DNA from: Clostridiales bacterium
GTDB taxonomy: Bacteria; Bacillota; Clostridia; Oscillospirales; CAG-272
Reading direction: 5' to 3'
Length of the DNA stretch: 6,360 nucleotides
Assembly (NCBI GenBank): GCA_016280525.1
Contig: JAEEGW010000092.1
Coordinates: 1 to 6,360 of the forward strand
The notes beneath the pieces were generated by a model. The model made no database searches. It saw only the letters and a program-made list of their open reading frames with translations, and was not told the DNA's origin. A program made the position numbers and the translations under genes. This document shows, piece after piece, positions 4,967 through 6,360 of this stretch; within the stretch, counting starts at the first letter, position 1, and each line of letters begins with the position of its first letter.

Positions 4967-5006
4967 GGTTCCCCGTTGCGAACACAGTGAGCAATGGGGG
5001 TTCCCG
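4967..5006. repeat. Hairpin element core, copy C (lacks the left arm)
   Basis: GGTTCCCC (4967-4974) and GGGGGTTCCCG (4996-5006) reproduce the inner arms of copies A and B. The apex again differs: TTGC (4976-4979) pairs with GCAA (4991-4994). The GATATAATACT/CCCTGTGG left part is absent. An outer pairing, GAGGTTCCCC (4965-4974) with GGGGAGCCTC (5017-5026), is possible as an alternative. Confidence 0.7.
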
Positions 5007-5032
5007 TAAGGGGGGCGGGGAGCCTCAAAAAA

Positions 5033-5119
5033 ATGAAATCCGTCCGCTTGCGCGAACGGATGAAATCGGCTTTGCCGATGAAATCACTACGTGATGAAAT
5101 CCGCATTTTCACGCGGGTT
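5033..5119. repeat. Tandem hairpin array with GATGAAATC linkers
   Basis: ATGAAATC occurs at 5033-5040, 5060-5067, 5078-5085 and 5094-5101; the last three are preceded by G. Each pair of linkers encloses a different palindrome whose stem is extended by the ATC of one linker pairing with the GAT of the next: ATCCGT/ACGGAT with an inner CGC/GCG (5038-5061), ATCGGC-TTT-GCCGAT (5065-5079) and ATCAC-TAC-GTGAT (5083-5095). After the last linker, AATCCGC pairs with GCGGGTT (5098-5119). Same constant-linker, variable-stem design as the array at 700-769. Confidence 0.85.
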
Positions 5120-5128
5120 AAAAGGAAT

Positions 5129-5153
5129 GTCGGCTTCGCCGACTCCGGTTTTT
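5129..5153 (+). terminator. Possible plus-strand terminator after the GATGAAATC array
   Basis: GTCGGC-TTC-GCCGAC (5129-5143) is a perfect 6-bp hairpin, followed after TCCGG by five T and then a T-rich tract to about 5195. The 5-base gap before the T run makes it weaker than the others, though GGA/TCC pairing may extend the stem. Confidence 0.4.
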
Positions 5154-5195
5154 GTTCTTTATTATTTTTTCTTTCTTCTTTATTCTTTGTTATTT

Positions 5196-5220
5196 AAAAC
5201 GGCGGGAGCAAGCCCCCGCC
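5196..5220 (-). terminator. Probable terminator of the DUF4838 gene
   Basis: GGCGGG (5201-5206) pairs with CCCGCC (5215-5220). On the minus strand the stem is followed by G, four T and an A/T-rich stretch. It starts 12 bases after the stop codon. Read on the minus strand it begins TGTAGGGCGGG, related to the TGTAGGGGCG palindrome at 4879. Confidence 0.6.
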
Positions 5221-5232
5221 CTACATTTATTC

Positions 5233-6360
5233 TCACAATATATCCGGCCTCTTTGAATAATCAAGTTCCTCCGGTGTTTTTGCTCCCTCTCTGTAATAAG
5301 AGATATTATATTTCAGCATCAGCTTATGCAGCTCCTCCAGCTTTTTGGATGAGCTTGCCGTCCATCTTACGCACAAAGACGCGAATTTTATCTGCAGCGA
5401 CGATTTTTCAACGTTTGCGTAATGCTCTTCGTCCACCGCCTCAAGCGCTTTGTCCCACAACTCTTCAAGCCCGTCAAGATAGCTGACGCGCTCTTTTACT
5501 TTCATTTCTTTTATGCCGAGGACCGTGTTTATATCGCTGTATATGCCTATATCGTTTCCCGCCGCGCCTTCGCAGATCTTATCTATGTATTCGCGAATAT
5601 ATTGCCAGCCGTCGCCGTAATAGCCCTGCAGGAAATCGTCCATATAGCCGTAATACTCTTCCCTAGACATATCGGGATCCCAGAGCAGTTTTGCCAAAAG
5701 ATACGCGCGCAGCTCGCCGAATTCGCCGGAAACAGACTGATAATTTCCCTGCTCGAACAGACCTATGACGTTATGCGAGGTAAAATATCTGACGTTATCG
5801 TACAGCACGTTGAGATTCGGGAACGGATTGACGTAATACATAAAGTCCGTCGTATAATCCCATACAAACAGGTTCTTGCATATCTTTGACCACGCTTCTA
5901 TATCTTCCGTGAACGCTTTGTTCGCCTCGCAGTCCGAGTCGAGCGGGTGACTGAAACAGCATTCTATTGAGCAAAGTCGTATTATCACGTTGTCTTCGGG
6001 TTTTATGTTTTTCGGCGCTTTTCTCGTATATCTGTACGCGAGCGTATCTACGTATACGTCCGGGTATTCGTCTTTTATGTCGTTCGCTATCCTGTTTACG
6101 AACGTCAGAAGCGAGCCCATTGGCGTGCCTTCTTCCTCGTCTATCTTTTTGCAGTTCTCACACTGACATCCGAGACCGTTCGGATACGAATCGTTCTGCG
6201 ATACCGAAACGATCTTTGCCTTGGGGTTTTCTTTAAGATATTTTCTGACGTTTTTCAGCACTTTTTCGTAAACGGCCGGGTCCGTCAGACACGGCTGGGA
6301 GTTCGGCGCTTTATCCGTGTCGGCAAGATACGGCAGACTGTGGACGAACGGTCCGGCGTA
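5233..6360 (-). CDS. DUF4838 domain protein, C-terminal part (5' end outside window)
   Basis: The frame is open to the window edge, giving 375 visible residues to TGA at 5233-5235. DUF4838 proteins are large and found in glycan-degrading bacteria; they resemble alpha-glucuronidase/GH20-like barrel enzymes, but a reaction has not been generally assigned. Visible family features are NSQPCLTDPAVYE (about 20-32), SQNDSYPNGLGCQCENC (54-70) with three cysteines, DTLAYRYTRKAP (105-116), RLCSIECCFSHPL (128-140), WDYTTDF (167-173) and GLFEQGNYQSVSGEFGELR (200-218), the last containing acidic residues that are candidate catalytic groups. A helical tail follows (about 290-375). The GTG at 6261 is not the start, because conserved sequence continues upstream. 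The N-terminal part and any signal peptide lie outside, so its location in the cell cannot be judged. Confidence 0.88.
   Translation of the reverse strand, partial: YAGPFVHSLPYLADTDKAPNSQPCLTDPAVYEKVLKNVRKYLKENPKAKIVSVSQNDSYPNGLGCQCENCKKIDEEEGTPMGSLLTFVNRIANDIKDEYPDVYVDTLAYRYTRKAPKNIKPEDNVIIRLCSIECCFSHPLDSDCEANKAFTEDIEAWSKICKNLFVWDYTTDFMYYVNPFPNLNVLYDNVRYFTSHNVIGLFEQGNYQSVSGEFGELRAYLLAKLLWDPDMSREEYYGYMDDFLQGYYGDGWQYIREYIDKICEGAAGNDIGIYSDINTVLGIKEMKVKERVSYLDGLEELWDKALEAVDEEHYANVEKSSLQIKFASLCVRWTASSSKKLEELHKLMLKYNISYYREGAKTPEELDYSKRPDIL

Noticed and set aside
4810..5112. A minus-strand open frame of 100 codons over the repeat region
   Set aside because: It is built from the palindromes and linkers (repeated DFI and PP runs), has no ribosome binding site and no recognisable protein features.
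4994..5197. A plus-strand open frame of 67 codons reading MKS repeatedly
   Set aside because: The MKS repeats are the GATGAAATC linkers translated; the rest is the T-rich tract. No sign of coding selection.

Overview
The window looks like a chromosomal segment of an anaerobic gut or rumen Clostridia-type bacterium (phylum Bacillota). This rests on the character of the proteins (a clostridial-style TfoX_N protein, FGGY sugar kinases, a DUF4838 glycan-associated protein), near-consensus sigma-A promoters, purine-rich ribosome binding sites, a tRNA without encoded CCA, and intergenic DNA packed with small palindromes. I cannot name a genus.

Layout. Bases 1-636 (+) hold the 3' end of an FGGY carbohydrate kinase. 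It converges on a minus-strand operon, read in the order second FGGY kinase (2008-3345), SIS-domain sugar-phosphate isomerase (1412-2005), long-form YjbQ protein (772-1392). A bidirectional terminator (668-698) and a small hairpin array (700-769) separate the two units. The operon has a clear promoter at 3376-3403. Upstream, also on the minus strand, lies a two-gene unit, TfoX_N (4041-4361) then a membrane-anchored NERD protein (3412-4044), overlapping by ATGA and with its own promoter. Divergent from it is a consensus promoter driving tRNA-Pro(GGG) at 4506-4578.

Bases 4579-5232 contain no credible protein gene and are the most unusual part. They hold a duplicate of the tRNA 3' end plus terminator, three copies of a long hairpin element with fixed arms and a variable apex, two terminators facing each other, a GATGAAATC hairpin array and a T-rich tract. 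From 5233 to the right edge runs the 3' part of a DUF4838 protein on the minus strand.

Working together. Kinase, isomerase and YjbQ probably form a small sugar-phosphate route: a ketose or polyol is phosphorylated and then isomerised, with YjbQ acting on a related intermediate or on an activated cofactor. The substrate cannot be read from sequence. The DUF4838 gene and the first kinase fit a glycan-degrading lifestyle. The best candidates for something undescribed are the repeats. Several unrelated families in this window share one design, an invariant linker alternating with a hairpin whose sequence changes while its pairing is kept.
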